Positions 13,212 through 14,393 of a stretch of DNA of 14,393 nt are shown here, one piece after another; the stretch's first letter is position 1; every line of letters begins with the position of its first letter. The DNA is from DATBIS01 sp036556805 (GTDB lineage: Bacteria > Actinomycetota > UBA4738 > HRBIN12): assembly GCA_036556805.1 (NCBI GenBank), contig DATBIS010000033.1, positions 1 through 14,393 of the forward strand, in the 5' to 3' direction. Both the position numbers and the translations under genes were made by a program. The notes beneath the pieces were generated by a model, which was not told where the DNA came from, ran no database searches, and was given only the letters and a program-made list of their open reading frames with translations.

Positions 13212-14393
13212 TCAAGCACGCGGCCCAACGCTCGCGGGTTCGCGATCGGGCAGCGGGAGCCTGCCGAGCACCTCTGCGAGGAAGCGACCGGTGTGCGAGG
13301 TGGGGTGCGCGGCGATCTGCTCGGGGGTGCCGGCGACCACCAGCTCGCCGCCGGCGTCGCCCCCCTCGGGCCCCAGGTCGATGATCCAGTCCGCGGTCTT
13401 GATCACGTCGAGGTTGTGCTCGATCACGAGCACCGTGTTGCCGGTCGCGACGAGCTTCTGGAGCACGCCGAGAAGCTTGCGGATGTCCTCGAAGTGGAGC
13501 CCGGTCGTGGGCTCGTCCAGCACGTAGATCGTGTTGCCGGTCGCGCGCTTGTGCAGCTCGGACGAGAGCTTGATGCGCTGCGCCTCCCCACCGGAGAGCG
13601 TCGGGGCCGGCTGGCCGAGCTTGATGTAGCCGAGCCCGACGTCCGAGAGCGTCTGCATGTGGCGCTTGATCTGCGGGATGTTCGTGAAGAACTCGAGCGC
13701 CTCGTCCACCGACATCTCGAGCACGTCGGAGATCGAACGGCCCTTGTACTTCACCTCGAGGGTCTCTCGGTTGTACCGGCGCCCCTTGCAGACCTCGCAC
13801 GTCACGTACACGTCGGGCAGGAAGTGCATCTCGATCTTGATCTGGCCGTCGCCCGCGCAGTTCTCGCACCGCCCTCCCCGCACGTTGAAGCTGAATCGCC
13901 CGGGCTGGAACCCCCGGATCTTCGCCTCGGGCACTTGCGCGAACAGCCGGCGCACGTGGTCGAACACGCCCGTGTAGGTGGCGGGATTGGAGCGCGGTGT
14001 GCGGCCGATGGGCGACTGGTCGATGTCGATCACCTTGTCGACGCGCTCGACGCCCTCGACGCGATCGTGCGCGAGCGGCAGCTCGGTGCCGCCGTAGAGG
14101 TGGCGGTGGAGCGCGCGGTAGAGGATGTCGTTGACCAGGGTGCTCTTGCCGGAACCGCTGACCCCGGTCACGCAGGTGAACACGCCCAGCGGAAACGGGA
14201 CGTCGAGGTTCTTGAGGTTGTTGGCTCGCGCCCCGCGCACGACGACGCTTTCGCCCAGCAGGTGGCGGCGGACGTCGCGGCGGATCTCGGGGGTCTCGGC
14301 GCGCAGGTAGCGGCCGGTGAGGCTGTGCGGGACATCGCGGACCTCCTCCGGCGTCCCCGCCGCCACCACTTCACCCCCGTGCACGCCGGCTCC
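13212..14393 (-). CDS. uvrA: Excinuclease ABC subunit A (partial, N-terminus off the right edge)
   Basis: Damage-recognition ATPase of nucleotide excision repair. Only the last 393 residues of a protein usually about 950 aa long are present. The visible part starts in the LGPGAGxHGGEVV region (here GAGVHGGEVVAAGTPEEV) and includes the second ATPase module: Walker A GVSGSGKSTL, the zinc module with CENCAGDGQ followed by CEVCKGRRY (CxxC...CxxC), the ABC signature LSGGEAQRIKL, and Walker B YVLDEPTTGLHFED. The frame stays open to the window edge. A GTG at 14384 is internal, not the start. The stop lies 24 bases before the lipoprotein GTG, so these two probably share a transcript, and uvrC follows. 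uvrB is not in the window. Confidence 0.97.
   Translation of the reverse strand, partial: GAGVHGGEVVAAGTPEEVRDVPHSLTGRYLRAETPEIRRDVRRHLLGESVVVRGARANNLKNLDVPFPLGVFTCVTGVSGSGKSTLVNDILYRALHRHLYGGTELPLAHDRVEGVERVDKVIDIDQSPIGRTPRSNPATYTGVFDHVRRLFAQVPEAKIRGFQPGRFSFNVRGGRCENCAGDGQIKIEMHFLPDVYVTCEVCKGRRYNRETLEVKYKGRSISDVLEMSVDEALEFFTNIPQIKRHMQTLSDVGLGYIKLGQPAPTLSGGEAQRIKLSSELHKRATGNTIYVLDEPTTGLHFEDIRKLLGVLQKLVATGNTVLVIEHNLDVIKTADWIIDLGPEGGDAGGELVVAGTPEQIAAHPTSHTGRFLAEVLGRLPLPDREPASVGPRA

Overview
This window is a compact, GC-rich stretch of bacterial chromosome. All eleven genes I can support lie on the minus strand, so transcription runs from high to low coordinates. The base composition, the GTG starts, the lipoprotein signals and the uvrA / uvrC / rapZ / gap / pgk / tpiA neighbourhood suggest an actinobacterium (Actinomycetota), probably a deep-branching or environmental lineage. 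That placement is inference; there is no rRNA marker. I saw no tRNA, rRNA, CRISPR array, insertion sequence or phage gene. No stretch over about 115 bases lacks a gene.

Region A, repair and a surface protein (right edge to about 9645): the C-terminal part of uvrA (cut by the right edge), then an unusual secreted lipoprotein that looks like a seven-repeat beta-propeller fused to a C-terminal cupredoxin domain with a complete type 1 copper ligand set, then a full-length uvrC.

Region B, link to central metabolism (9648 to 3903): rapZ follows uvrC with a 4-base stop/start overlap, then a small single-pass membrane protein with a low-complexity tail, then gap, pgk, tpiA and an archaeal-type phosphoglycerate mutase (apgM). 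These four enzymes form a lower-glycolysis block from glyceraldehyde-3-phosphate to 2-phosphoglycerate. In many Gram-positive genomes rapZ is followed by cuvA/yvcK and whiA before gap. Here both are absent and the small membrane protein takes their place. Four junctions in this region are 4-base overlaps, so translational coupling is likely.

Region C, peptide/nickel-type ABC transporter (3797 to left edge): a DppC-like permease, a cysteine-rich solute-binding lipoprotein and a DppB-like permease cut by the left edge. The permease-binding protein-permease order is unusual. A perfect 11-bp hairpin lies between the binding-protein gene and the second permease. A candidate -10 element and a 7-bp inverted repeat precede the first permease. 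The ATPase genes are not in the window.

The points most worth following up are the propeller-cupredoxin lipoprotein between uvrA and uvrC, the replacement of cuvA-whiA by the small membrane protein, and the archaeal-type mutase closing the glycolytic operon.
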